DNA of 64,000 nt from an uncultured Planctomycetaceae bacterium (GCA_946408825.1 CAMJTU010000004.1:114813-178812), one strand, 5' to 3'; positions 52,587-61,861 are shown, counted from the stretch's first letter. Numbers and translations: made by a program. Notes: generated by a model from the letters alone, not told the origin.

Positions 52587-53694
52587 ATACGCCTTGGGAG
52601 AATTGCTTGTTCGGAACAGCGAGTGTAACAAGCAACTTAAGTACGGCGTGCCAGACGTCCGAGGAGTTCTTAATACTAAAGGAATCTCAGCTACAAAGGT
52701 CAACGTCGATGATCGCGACTTGGGTAAATTCCTCGTTGTAAGGCCTGGAGGTTTTATTTTTAACCATAGAGTACATGACAAATTAGGGTTGGGATATAAC
52801 ACGTCAAATGACGTCTATATCTTTACAAATGATTATGTGGCTTTCTACGTAAAGACGGAAGTAAAAGAAAAGGTGTTGCTTCCAGATTACCTTTATATTT
52901 GGTATCTCAGACCAGAGTTTGATCGTTATATGTTATTTAAAACATATGGAAGCGCAACGCTCTTCTTCAACTGGGACAACATGTGCGAACTGGAGATAGA
53001 GCTTCCAGACGTAAATGTGCAACAGAAATACGTCGACGTGTATAAAGCCATGGTCGCCAACCAGCGGAGCTATGAGCGCGGACTGGAGGATTTGAAACTT
53101 GTCTGTGATGGATATATCGAAGATCTGAGACGAAAGTTACCATGCGAGAAGATCGGGGACTTCATTGGGCAAAGCAAAGAAAAGAATACAACGGGTGCAA
53201 TTACTCTTGAGCAGGGAATAAACATTGATAAGCAGTTTATTACTCCGCAAAGATCCAACGACAATCTCTTTGGGAGACAAATTGTTCGAACAGGGCAAAT
53301 ATCTTACTGTACGCAACTAAACAATGCGAATGTCGCAGTTGCCTTAAGAACAGGGCCGGACTGTATTGTATCCTCTGTATATGATGTTATTTATGTCAAA
53401 GATAAAACCAAGCTGCTCCCAGAATATCTTATGATGTGGTTATCAAGAAGTGAGTTTGGTCGATATGTTTATTGGGCATCTCAAGGTACTTCCTATGAAT
53501 TTTTGAGCTACGAGAATCTTGCAGGATATATGATTCCCGTTCCGGACATAAGGGTTCAGGCCAGTATCGTTAATATCTATAACGTACTTGTACAGCGCAA
53601 AGAAATCTGTAACAGATTAAAGTCCCAAATCAAAGATATCTGTCCGATCCTGATTAAGGGATCATTAGAAGAAGGGACCCTTAGCAATGGCTAA
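52573..53694 (+). CDS. hsdS: Type I restriction-modification specificity subunit HsdS
   Basis: 373 aa from the ATG at 52573 (AGAGGG seven bases upstream; the frame opens at a TTG two codons earlier). Two target-recognition half-repeats are visible: the first ends with LEIELPDVNVQQKYVDVYKA and a long helix, the second with AGYMIPVPDIRVQASIVNIY and a second helix. These two helices separate the recognition domains and bind HsdM. The recognised DNA sequence cannot be told from this. It overlaps hsdM (14 bp) and hsdR (8 bp). Among the most AT-rich stretches in the window, as usual for variable hsdS. Confidence 0.93.
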   Translation: MALTKYALGELLVRNSECNKQLKYGVPDVRGVLNTKGISATKVNVDDRDLGKFLVVRPGGFIFNHRVHDKLGLGYNTSNDVYIFTNDYVAFYVKTEVKEKVLLPDYLYIWYLRPEFDRYMLFKTYGSATLFFNWDNMCELEIELPDVNVQQKYVDVYKAMVANQRSYERGLEDLKLVCDGYIEDLRRKLPCEKIGDFIGQSKEKNTTGAITLEQGINIDKQFITPQRSNDNLFGRQIVRTGQISYCTQLNNANVAVALRTGPDCIVSSVYDVIYVKDKTKLLPEYLMMWLSRSEFGRYVYWASQGTSYEFLSYENLAGYMIPVPDIRVQASIVNIYNVLVQRKEICNRLKSQIKDICPILIKGSLEEGTLSNG

Positions 53695-56600
53695 ACTGCA
53701 CAGCTACAATGGCCGCTATTGCGAGTCTGAATATGAGAATGCTTTTCTTACCTTCTTGGAGGCGGAGGGGTGGCAGTATCTCGCCGGAAACAGTATTGTC
53801 CGCAATTCCCGACGGGAAGTGCTGTACGCGGACGATCTTGAACAATTTCTAAGCAAGATGAATCCGGATCTAATCGCCGACGAAGCGCGCCAAATCATGG
53901 ACACAATACGGCTCGTTGGCGCTGAAAGCGACTTTGCCACGCTGCACAAGGTCTATGGTTGGATGGTCGACGGCGTTCAATTCACGCCGCAAAGCGGCAT
54001 GGCGCGTATGGTTTCGCTGATTGATTTTGACGAACCGGAAAACAATATCTTTCGGGCTGTCAATCAGTTTACGGTGGAATATACCAACAACGGGCAGGTT
54101 GAAAAACGGCGCCCGGACGTCTTGCTCTACGTCAATGGAATGCCTTTGTGCGTAATAGAGTTGAAGAATCCGGCTGACGCCAACGCGACGATTTACGACG
54201 CTTGGGAACAAATCAATATCCGCTACTGGCGCGACATTCCCCATCTGCTTCACTACTGCCCGCTGGCTTGTATTTCCGACGGCGTCAAAACTCGGCTGGG
54301 AACGGTTCGGACTCCTTATGAGCATTTTTACGCTTGGCGGCGAGTGAACGACGAAGATAAAGTATCTACGCTTCCTTTTGAAGAAACGCAGACGATGATC
54401 AAGGGCGTTTATAGCCCGGCTCGTTTCCTTGAAATATTCCGAGATTACATATACTTCCAAGACAGCGACTATGACGGCGAGGAGGTGGAAATCGTCTGTC
54501 GGTATCCGCAGTTTTTCTCGGCGCGTCTGCTGAAACGCAGTATCGTAAAATCTGTCGTTGAAAAGAGCGGCAAAGGCGGCACCTATTTTGGCGCGACTGG
54601 ATGCGGCAAGACCTATACGATGGCTTTTCTTGCCCGTCAGCTCGCTTTGCGTTGCGCCGACGTTCCTGAAATTGGTTCTCCCACGATCGTAATGATTGTA
54701 GACCGTGACGATTTGCAGAAGCAGGGGGCTCGGCTCTTTACGAAAAGCAAAGAGTTTTTAAACCTCGGCGAAGTAAGCGTCATTCCAAATCGCAAGAAGT
54801 TGCGCGAAGAATTAGGCGCGCGCAAAAGCGGCGGCTTTTATATCTGTACAATTCAGAAATTCTGCGATCGAACGGACGATAAGATAGGATTGATCAACAA
54901 CCGCGGCAATATCATTTGTTTCTCCGACGAGGCGCACAGAACGCAGCTTGAACATTCAAAGACTATTAAATTCAGCAAGGACGCCGACGATAACATGCGG
55001 GCAATGATTTCCAAGCCCTACGCTAAGGTGCTGCGAGAGGCGTTTCCTCGAGCGACTTTTGTGGGATTTACGGGAACGCCTATAGAGGAAACATACCAGA
55101 CTTTCGGCGATGAAATTGACCGATATACCATGGATCAGGCTGTCGCCGACGGTCAGACGGTTCCCATCAAGTATCATCCGCGTATAGCGAAGGTTCTTCT
55201 GGATCAGGAAAAAGTTAAGCAAATCGAGGCTTATTACAAGAAATGCGCGGAAGACGGCGCGACGAAAGAAGATATTGAAGCCAGCAAGAAAGCGATGAGT
55301 TCTATGGAGATTATCTTGGGCGAGCCGTCTCGTTTGAAACGTCTTGCCGTAGATATCCACGACCATTACGTTTCCTCCTGCGCCAACGACCCGGATCGGG
55401 TGCAGAAAGCTATGGTTGTTTGTTCCAACAGAAAAATCGCTTATGAGTTGCTGAAGCAGTTTCAGTCAAAGTACCCGGAATGGTTTATTGAGAAGAAAGC
55501 GCCCGACGGGATTCCAGTATCCGACGAAAAACTTCGAAAACTGAAGCCTATGCCCTTCATGGCTATGGTGGCTAGCGTTGGAAGCAACGACCCGAAGGAA
55601 ATGTATAATTACCTTGGCGGCGTAAAGAACGATCAGCGCTCAGACGATCTTGACGCGATGTTTAAGGAGGAAAAATCCAACTTCTCCATTGTTATTGTCG
55701 TGGATATGTGGATAACGGGATTTAGCGTAGACTCCCTCACCTATATGTACAATGACAAACCGCTTCAGAAACATATGTTGATTCAGACGATAAGCCGAGT
55801 TAACAGATTACATGCAGGTAAAGATTACGGTTTGATCGTTGATTACATCGGTATTCGCGACAATATGCGCGAGGCGATGAAAATCTATGGAGGCGACAAT
55901 TCCGTCGCGCCTACTTCAGACGACGTAGAACAAGCTACCGAAGCGTTTCGGGAAGAGCTATCTGTTCTGCAAAACCTATTTACAGGATACGATTTAACGC
56001 CTTTCCTTAATCCTAACGAGGACCCTATAGAACGATACAAGCTTCTTGCAAAAGCGGCTGAGTATGTGTTTATTTCCACGCAAGTGTTGCAATCGGAGAG
56101 CAACAACGGAAAACGCGTTCAAAAGGTGTCTTTTAAAACATACTTCTTAAAGACCGTTAAGAGAATGCGCGCTGCGTACGATATCTGCCAGCCGTCTGGA
56201 GAACTGGGAGAAGACGAGTCCGCCCTAGCGCAATGCTTCATGGCGATTGCCGGTTTTGTTCGGAAAATGAGCGGAACCAGCGAAGTAGACGCCGACGTCA
56301 TGAATCGCTATGTGGCGAAAATGGTAGAGGAAGCATTGAGATACAACAAAGTTGAAAGCGTTTTGGAGGAAGGAGAAGAGGAGGATATCTTTAGCCCTGA
56401 ATACTTCGAGAAACTGTCTGACGTCAAAATGCCGGCGTCTAAACTGGAACTGTTGGTGAAAATGCTACGCAAGCAGATCACAGAATACAGAAAAACCAAT
56501 CAGATGGCCGCCAAACGTTTCCAAGAAATGCTCGAAGAAACAATCAAACAGTATCATGAACGTCGTAAACATCTCTCAGCAGAGGAAGCGGGAGAGGCGC

Positions 56601-57055
56601 AGGAACAGACGTCGGAAGAAATCATTCGTAACGCGACGGAACAGGCGCTACGGGTTCTAAAGGAAATGAACGCCGACCGCGAGAGTTTCCGTAAGGTTGG
56701 CCTAACCTTTGAGGAGAAAGCGTTCTACGATATTTTGATGGCCCTGCGCGACGAATACAACTTTGCGTACGGCGAGGACAAAGTTGTCGACGGCGTTACC
56801 GTCAATGAAAAATGCAAGTCGTTGGCGAAAAAAATCAAAGAAATAATTGATACCAAATCCTCGTTCGCGGACTGGCTCAACAATCAGATTGTTCGCGATC
56901 AACTAAAGTTCGATATCAAAGTCTGCTTGGTAAAAAACGGCTATCCTCCTCAGTATAGCCCGGAAGTCTTCCGAAAGGTAATGGAGCAAGTGGAAAACTT
57001 CGAGGAGAATAGCGACTATTCCGCTCGATCTTCAGAAACGTCCGAGGACGCGTAG
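53687..57055 (+). CDS. hsdR: Type I restriction endonuclease subunit HsdR
   Basis: 1122 aa. The N-terminal nuclease has the PD-(D/E)XK core RRPDVLLYVNG...CVIELKNP (Asp144, Glu158, Lys160). The SF2 translocase has Walker A FGATGCGKTY (301-310), SDEAH (413-417), a FVGFTGTPI block, and the C-terminal helicase block MWITGFSVDSL with QTISRVNR. The C-terminal part (about 840-1122) is helical. It is the motor and nuclease that cleaves unmethylated invading DNA. No frameshift or lost key residue seen, so the system looks complete and functional. Confidence 0.95.
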   Translation: MAKLHSYNGRYCESEYENAFLTFLEAEGWQYLAGNSIVRNSRREVLYADDLEQFLSKMNPDLIADEARQIMDTIRLVGAESDFATLHKVYGWMVDGVQFTPQSGMARMVSLIDFDEPENNIFRAVNQFTVEYTNNGQVEKRRPDVLLYVNGMPLCVIELKNPADANATIYDAWEQINIRYWRDIPHLLHYCPLACISDGVKTRLGTVRTPYEHFYAWRRVNDEDKVSTLPFEETQTMIKGVYSPARFLEIFRDYIYFQDSDYDGEEVEIVCRYPQFFSARLLKRSIVKSVVEKSGKGGTYFGATGCGKTYTMAFLARQLALRCADVPEIGSPTIVMIVDRDDLQKQGARLFTKSKEFLNLGEVSVIPNRKKLREELGARKSGGFYICTIQKFCDRTDDKIGLINNRGNIICFSDEAHRTQLEHSKTIKFSKDADDNMRAMISKPYAKVLREAFPRATFVGFTGTPIEETYQTFGDEIDRYTMDQAVADGQTVPIKYHPRIAKVLLDQEKVKQIEAYYKKCAEDGATKEDIEASKKAMSSMEIILGEPSRLKRLAVDIHDHYVSSCANDPDRVQKAMVVCSNRKIAYELLKQFQSKYPEWFIEKKAPDGIPVSDEKLRKLKPMPFMAMVASVGSNDPKEMYNYLGGVKNDQRSDDLDAMFKEEKSNFSIVIVVDMWITGFSVDSLTYMYNDKPLQKHMLIQTISRVNRLHAGKDYGLIVDYIGIRDNMREAMKIYGGDNSVAPTSDDVEQATEAFREELSVLQNLFTGYDLTPFLNPNEDPIERYKLLAKAAEYVFISTQVLQSESNNGKRVQKVSFKTYFLKTVKRMRAAYDICQPSGELGEDESALAQCFMAIAGFVRKMSGTSEVDADVMNRYVAKMVEEALRYNKVESVLEEGEEEDIFSPEYFEKLSDVKMPASKLELLVKMLRKQITEYRKTNQMAAKRFQEMLEETIKQYHERRKHLSAEEAGEAQEQTSEEIIRNATEQALRVLKEMNADRESFRKVGLTFEEKAFYDILMALRDEYNFAYGEDKVVDGVTVNEKCKSLAKKIKEIIDTKSSFADWLNNQIVRDQLKFDIKVCLVKNGYPPQYSPEVFRKVMEQVENFEENSDYSARSSETSEDA

Positions 57056-57238
57056 CGGCGCTTGCGCGACTTAGGGTTCGTTGTTAAGGTCTGGGGGTTA
57101 CGCCGTCAGACTTCACGCTGGAAAGAATCAACGAGGCTAGGAGACTGGAGCGAGTTTTGTGAATATCGCCGGATTAAAACAGGTTCTGGGTTTGTACGTT
57201 TCTGGAAAATATTGTTTGTGAGATCAGGAGGAAATATT

Positions 57239-58735
57239 GTGCCCCAAAAAGTAGTGCAGTATCGTCTCTTATTATCGTGTCCTGGAGATATCAAAGATGA
57301 AATCAATATCATTGAAGAAAGTGTCGACCAGTTTAACAAGTTTTATTCCGATACTTTGGGTATAGAGATAGCGACCAAGTATTGGAAAAAAGACTCGTAT
57401 GCACAGTCGGGAGGAACCCCCCAAGCGCTGCTAAACAAGCAATTGGTTAATGACTGTGACGCTGCTGTTGCAATTCTTTGGACTAGATTTGGAACACCAA
57501 CTGATGAATATGGATCTGGAACAGAAGAAGAAATCGAAATAATGCTTTCATCGGATAAGCAAGTATTCATGTATTTTTCCGATGTTCCCCTTCCACCCTC
57601 ACAACAAGATTCTGACGAATACAAACGAGTACTTGATTTTAAGGAAAAATATAGTGATAGGGGTATCTATTTTTCATATTCATCAACTGAAGAATTTAAA
57701 AAACTATTCTTCGCGCATTTATCGCAGTACTTTTTAAGTGAAAAACGTATTTCAGAAATAAAAGAGGAACGTCAATCTGTATTAAAATTAGTGGGTATTG
57801 ACGCGCATAAACGTATTGACGACGTTGCCCATCTAATAGATTTTGTTCCTAACGTTGATATGATGAAGGAACAATATATTGATAAACTCACCGTCTTGTT
57901 TCGCGAAGTTTCAGAGATAAATCTTGAAAAACGGATTGAACTTAAAAACAATAATTCAAAGTTTGAAGCTTTAGTTTATAAACCTTTAGAAATTACAGAA
58001 GGTGAACGTAAAATTGTTAAGTGCGTCGCGAAAAAAATAGGAATCCTAATTAATGAAAGTTTTTTTAATCTAGGAAACCTCTCGCAGAGTACTTTATTCA
58101 AGGGTATAAATAGAAGTTTGGAACTCTTGGGAACAAAACAAGAAAAAGAAAAATACCAGAAATTTGAAGAATTATTAGATACAATTTACAAATGGTCAGA
58201 GTGGATGCCAATAGAAACAGCCTTTGCCGGAAAAAAATGCGTGTTGCTTGCTCTGCAAAACAGTGGAACCGCAATTGACGAAGATATTGAGATATCATTA
58301 AAAATTCCGAGTGAATGTCTTATAACTCTGGATAATTTTCCAGAATTGAATAATGAAGAAAAAGGATATATGTTAAACAAATGTGATATAGAAAAGATGT
58401 TTGGAATTAACAGTACTCCATATTATTCAAATTACAGCGTTTCTATTGTCAATGAGAGGTCTTTTCCGCGGCTCCGTTCAAGCAGTGTTATACTCAATGG
58501 CACGCCAGACTACAGCGACGACTATACGAACGAACTTAAAAGCGTCTTTTGTTATGATGTATTTGAAGATGGAAACTGTTTCATAATCAAGTTGAAATTC
58601 GATTACGTTAAGCATAATACAACCGTTGCATTTCCCTCCGTGATCTTTATTAAAGAGGCGTTTGGTAGCATCGACTATTCGATCACCTCAAAAAACGTGC
58701 CCAATATCATACGTGGCTCTCTTGAATTGAAGTGA
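57239..58735 (+). CDS. DUF4062-domain protein, probable defence accessory
   Basis: 498 aa from the GTG at 57239, which is preceded by a perfect AGGAGG five bases away; the frame upstream of this has no start with support. The N-terminal domain (about 7-105) is DUF4062-like: YRLLLSCPGDIKDEINIIEE, KYWKKDSYAQSGGTPQALLN, DCDAAVAILWTRFGTPT, TEEEIEIML. DUF4062 domains are found at the front of NTPase-type (STAND-like) and other conflict proteins. The C-terminal 300 residues have no nucleotide-binding motif that I can see and are beta-rich near the end. It lies 183 bases behind hsdR, same direction, similar low GC. A role in defence is inferred from domain and position only. Confidence 0.75.
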   Translation: MPQKVVQYRLLLSCPGDIKDEINIIEESVDQFNKFYSDTLGIEIATKYWKKDSYAQSGGTPQALLNKQLVNDCDAAVAILWTRFGTPTDEYGSGTEEEIEIMLSSDKQVFMYFSDVPLPPSQQDSDEYKRVLDFKEKYSDRGIYFSYSSTEEFKKLFFAHLSQYFLSEKRISEIKEERQSVLKLVGIDAHKRIDDVAHLIDFVPNVDMMKEQYIDKLTVLFREVSEINLEKRIELKNNNSKFEALVYKPLEITEGERKIVKCVAKKIGILINESFFNLGNLSQSTLFKGINRSLELLGTKQEKEKYQKFEELLDTIYKWSEWMPIETAFAGKKCVLLALQNSGTAIDEDIEISLKIPSECLITLDNFPELNNEEKGYMLNKCDIEKMFGINSTPYYSNYSVSIVNERSFPRLRSSSVILNGTPDYSDDYTNELKSVFCYDVFEDGNCFIIKLKFDYVKHNTTVAFPSVIFIKEAFGSIDYSITSKNVPNIIRGSLELK

Positions 58736-59100
58736 TGCTTGGGCTGTATACGAGTATATGTTCGAGAGTTAAAAGCGGCAACCTTAATAAAACGATTATT
58801 TCATTGTTAGGCTCAACAAGGTTCGGAAAAGCTCCTTTTTTAGATTCAAGACTTTACTTGATAATTGTGTCGTCTAAATTAGCTGAATCAACAATTAACA
58901 AACATGTGAATAGTTCGTGCATTTTGAGAATTTTGTAGGTTACTTCCTCAAGACAAATGTTTGATCCCATAATTCTGGGTTCGGTCTGCCTGTTGGAGGC
59001 GGTCGATAAAATATGGTAGAATACGGTCGGTGTTTGCGCCGAACGTTTCCTTCTTCACTTCTGCAACGGACCGATTTCGCCCCTTAGGAAAAACGCGACG
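58736..59100. other. AT-rich intergenic region
   Basis: 365 bases. A 67-codon frame starts at an ATG overlapping the DUF4062 stop (TGATG at 58733-58737) and ends at 58938; it has a hydrophobic patch but no recognisable similarity, so it is left uncalled. No terminator is evident. The promoter of the HipA-like gene is at its right end. Confidence 0.4.
58993..59022 (+). promoter_or_regulatory. Promoter of the HipA-like gene
   Basis: TTGGAG (58993-58998) and TAGAAT (59017-59022) with an 18-bp spacer, 79 bases before the start codon. Confidence 0.4.
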
Positions 59101-60240
59101 ATGATTTATACGTTAAAGCTCTTTGACACGGCCCTTCTGAAATTTACCGTCGTTGAAAACCTCGCGGATCCCGTCGTCCGTATCGTTTGGCTCGATGAAA
59201 AACGCAAGCGCCTGCTCCCCCTTGATATGGACTCTAACGAAGACGGATTGGCGCGCTGGCTCAAACGCCGAGCGATTCCTAAAAATCGCGCGTTTGTCAA
59301 CGCTTTTCTCGCAAAATGCGGTCTGAGCGCCAACCGTCCGATGGACGTTATTTCCGTGTGCAAGGGGTTGTCGTTGAACGATTCCTATTGGATTTCAGAC
59401 GAAAACGAAACCAAAACGTTCGATCAGGTCAATCTTTACGAGAATCGTTTTAGCGCCATATTGGCAAGCGTCGCCTTTACCGGATACGGTTCGTCCGTTC
59501 GTTCTTCATTTGCGTCGTCGCCTGAGTTTACGACAAACGGCGCGCTTCCTAAATGTTGGCGCAGGGTGAACGGGAAGGTTTTTCTCTATAAAGGGGCGAC
59601 CTCCGGCGCGTCTAATACCGGTTGCGAACCGTATTCGGAAAAATACGCTTATCTTGTGGGCAAACGCCTCGGGTTCGACGTCATACCATATAAAACGGCT
59701 CGATGGAAAGGACGTCTATGTTCCGTTTGCGAACTATTTACCAGTAAGGACGTCGCCTATATTCCAGCCGGTAGATTTGTGCGCACAGGCGGCATGAAAG
59801 CTGTTCGGCAATACTACGAAACGCTAGGCGACGAGTTCGTTCAATCGCTAAACGAAACGATCGTCTTTGACGCGCTGATTTGCAATACGGACAGGCATTT
59901 TGGCAACTTCGGCGTGTTGACGGACAGCCGCGCCAACCGAATCGTTAAGCCCGCGCCCCTATTTGATCACGGAAACTCGCTGTTCAACTACGCGGGGAAC
60001 GAATACTGGCGCTCGGAAGCGGCGCTGGACGAATACGCCGCGACGCTCTTGCCATGCGCCTACGAAAACTTTTTTCAAACGGCGAAAAGCGCGCTAACCC
60101 CTAAAATCGCGGAAAAGTTGCGTAAAGCGCTCGATTTTAAATTCCAAGACGAAGGAACGATCCGCTATCCCAAAGACCGAATCGCTCTATTGGAAAAACA
60201 AATCCGCAAACGAGCCGCGCGTATTCTGAAGGGACGATAA
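59101..60240 (+). CDS. HipA-like/CtkA-type protein kinase
   Basis: 379 aa. The central and C-terminal parts carry the HipA-like kinase motifs: KVFLYKG with nucleotide-binding Lys164, a GCEPYSEKYAYLVGKRLG helix, the catalytic loop CNTDRHFGNFGVL (Asp264, Asn269) and FDHGNSLF with metal-binding Asp289. It resembles the CtkA-type subgroup rather than HipA of hipBA, because the first about 130 residues are different and no HipB gene is adjacent. Family members phosphorylate protein targets and can slow growth; the target here is unknown. It has its own promoter candidate and lies inside the defence/TA island. Confidence 0.78.
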   Translation: MIYTLKLFDTALLKFTVVENLADPVVRIVWLDEKRKRLLPLDMDSNEDGLARWLKRRAIPKNRAFVNAFLAKCGLSANRPMDVISVCKGLSLNDSYWISDENETKTFDQVNLYENRFSAILASVAFTGYGSSVRSSFASSPEFTTNGALPKCWRRVNGKVFLYKGATSGASNTGCEPYSEKYAYLVGKRLGFDVIPYKTARWKGRLCSVCELFTSKDVAYIPAGRFVRTGGMKAVRQYYETLGDEFVQSLNETIVFDALICNTDRHFGNFGVLTDSRANRIVKPAPLFDHGNSLFNYAGNEYWRSEAALDEYAATLLPCAYENFFQTAKSALTPKIAEKLRKALDFKFQDEGTIRYPKDRIALLEKQIRKRAARILKGR

Positions 60241-60269
60241 GCCCGCTTGGGGCGTTCGACTCGGTTTTA

Positions 60270-60729
60270 ATCGGCGCGGCGTCGAGAAGATTTGCAACGC
60301 CCTGAGGACGGAAAACCTTCCGATTCCAGAGTATACGATCCATCCCGACGATATCATTCATAATTTAAATTCTCCGGACCGACGGATCGGATCGTTAAGG
60401 ACGCGAATCGGAAGTCAGGCAAGGCGACTAAAAAGGTGACTGATAAGGCGACTGATAAGGCGACTAACAAGGCGTCGGATAAGGCGACTTATGTAACTGA
60501 TAAATCGATAGATAAAACAACAGATAAGGCGTCTAATAAGGTGACTAATAGGGTGACTGAAAAGTTGACTGAAAAGTTGACAGATAAGTTGTCAGATAAG
60601 GCGACTGATAAGACTGATGTAACTGATAAGTCGATAGATAAGATAACAGATAAGGCGTCCGACAAATTGACAGATAGGTTGACAGATAGATTGACAGATA
60701 AGGAACGGAGAGTCCTCGAACTGCTTTAA
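60270..60729 (+). pseudogene. Frameshifted COG2865-type (AlbA_2) regulator remnant
   Basis: In one frame 60270-60355 reads GVEKICNALRTENLPIPEYT then IHPDDI, the block that follows the W.GRGI motif in COG2865-type proteins. The continuation expected in the family, (I/M).FKFSGPTDRIV, is found in another frame from 60364 and runs through TDKATDKA-type repeats to TDKERRVLELL and a stop at 60729. A frameshift near 60355-60363 and the absence of the N-terminal AlbA_2 and ATPase parts show that it is broken. The short frame 60436-60729 (GTG start) is only its repeat tail. Compare the remnant at 29805-30179. Confidence 0.6.
60422..60705 (+). repeat. Degenerate tandem repeat coding TDKA/TDKS/TDKL units
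   Basis: About twenty imperfect 12-bp units of the type ACTGATAAGGCG or ACAGATAAGTTG, part of the COG2865-type remnant. The internal block TYVTDKSIDK(T/I)TDKAS occurs twice, indicating a larger duplicated unit. Confidence 0.8.
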
Positions 60730-60824
60730 GAATATCCGGGATTTTCGTCGCGGCGCTTGCGTTTGGCGCCGCTATTTGCAACAATAATAACAAGCTTTGT
60801 GTCGATTGATTCGAGGTGAAACAA

Positions 60825-61070
60825 ATGGGGAAAATTGAAGCGACTCCGATACAAACGGAAGACGAACTGGCATTTGTCGTTTTCTGTATTGAGAATCTCG
60901 CGCTTAGGCATGGAACAGACGGCGCGTCCGTTTATGCGGCGATAAACGATAGGAGCCGTATTTTGCATAGCTATATCGTTCCAGGATACGACTTCCTTCA
61001 CACTCAGGACAAAGATTATATCTTGGAAGATATCGAAGACGTCATGCGGGAGCAGGGGGTAAGCCTATGA
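60825..61070 (+). CDS. DUF3791-family small protein
   Basis: 81 aa from the ATG at 60825 with GAGGTGA seven bases upstream. It matches the DUF3791 pattern as I recall it: ELAFVVFCIENLALRHG, VYAAINDRSRILHSYIVPGYD, FLHTQDKDYILEDIEDVM. These proteins occur next to DUF3990 genes and are thought to be the antitoxin-like partner. The stop overlaps the DUF3990 start by 4 bp (ATGA). Function is inferred from arrangement. Confidence 0.75.
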   Translation: MGKIEATPIQTEDELAFVVFCIENLALRHGTDGASVYAAINDRSRILHSYIVPGYDFLHTQDKDYILEDIEDVMREQGVSL

Positions 61071-61546
61071 AGGTATACCATGGATCTCGCGTTGTTGTGG
61101 AAAAACCGGATACAAAACATTCGCGCAAACGGGTGGATTTTGGACCGGGATTCTATGTCACGCCGCTGTTTGAACAGGCGAAGAGTCTATGCAGAAGATT
61201 CTTGAACATGGGGCAAGACGCGTATGTATCCCGATACGAGTTAGACGACGCCGCGTTTAAAGCGGACGATGTAAAAACTCTAGTATTTGAAGCGTATACG
61301 GAGGAATGGCTTGATTTCGTTTTTGATTGTCGCAGAGGGCTAGATAAATCTGATTATGACGTTGTGACGGGGGGCGTGGCAAACGATAAAGTATTTGATA
61401 CAGTCGAGTTGTATTTTCAGGACATGATATCAAAAGACGAGGCTCTTAAAAGACTGAAATATGAGAAACCGAATTCTCAGATTTGCATTCGTACGCAAAG
61501 AGTCGTCGACGCCTATCTTCATTTTGAGGGGAGTGAGAAACTATGA
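61067..61546 (+). CDS. DUF3990-family protein, possible ADP-ribosyltransferase-fold toxin
   Basis: 159 aa. The DUF3990 pattern is visible: KVYHGSRVVVEKPDTKHSRK, DFGPGFYVTPLFEQA, then a long helical part. The YHGS (His5) and GFY.T (Tyr30) blocks recall the first two positions of the H-Y-E core of ADP-ribosyltransferases; I cannot assign the third position with confidence. It is translationally coupled on both sides to small partner genes, as toxin-antitoxin sets are. The toxin role is an inference, not demonstrated by sequence. Confidence 0.72.
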   Translation: MKVYHGSRVVVEKPDTKHSRKRVDFGPGFYVTPLFEQAKSLCRRFLNMGQDAYVSRYELDDAAFKADDVKTLVFEAYTEEWLDFVFDCRRGLDKSDYDVVTGGVANDKVFDTVELYFQDMISKDEALKRLKYEKPNSQICIRTQRVVDAYLHFEGSEKL

Positions 61547-61767
61547 GGGCAAATCCGATCCTTTTGCAAAGAAAATACGCCCGGGTGATCGCGCTCTTTG
61601 CCCAAAAGAGCGGTTTATCTTTGGACGCCGCGCTGGATTTCTTTTATCGCTCGAAGGAATATGAACTATTGCGGGAGGGAGTCGCTGATCTACATTGCAT
61701 GAGCGACGATTATCTGGCGGAAGATTTAAAAGAAGAATACGACGGCGCCAGATTGCGGAACGGCTAG
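61543..61767 (+). CDS. DUF3791-like small protein behind DUF3990
   Basis: 74 aa. KYARVIALFAQKSGLSLDAA, LDFFYRSKEYELLREGV then DLHCMSDDYLAEDL is a conserved small-protein pattern that commonly accompanies DUF3990 genes; I believe it is also classed under DUF3791. It overlaps DUF3990 by 4 bp. With the gene at 60825 it makes a three-gene coupled set. It may be a second antitoxin or an adaptor. Confidence 0.7.
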   Translation: MRANPILLQRKYARVIALFAQKSGLSLDAALDFFYRSKEYELLREGVADLHCMSDDYLAEDLKEEYDGARLRNG

Positions 61768-61861
61768 CCGCAAACAGAGCGTCTCTGGCGTAATACTTGA
61801 AGCGTCAAAATGCGTAACTCCTGATGTTTTTTTTCTTAGGCGTTTTTTCTTCTCAATTTGC

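Noticed and set aside
58735..58938. 67-codon frame overlapping the DUF4062 stop by TGATG
   Set aside because: The coupling is suggestive but the protein has no recognisable feature and the AT-rich region allows chance frames.
60422..60729. TDKA-repeat frame as an independent gene
   Set aside because: It is the C-terminal tail of the frameshifted regulator; its front matches the family in a different frame.
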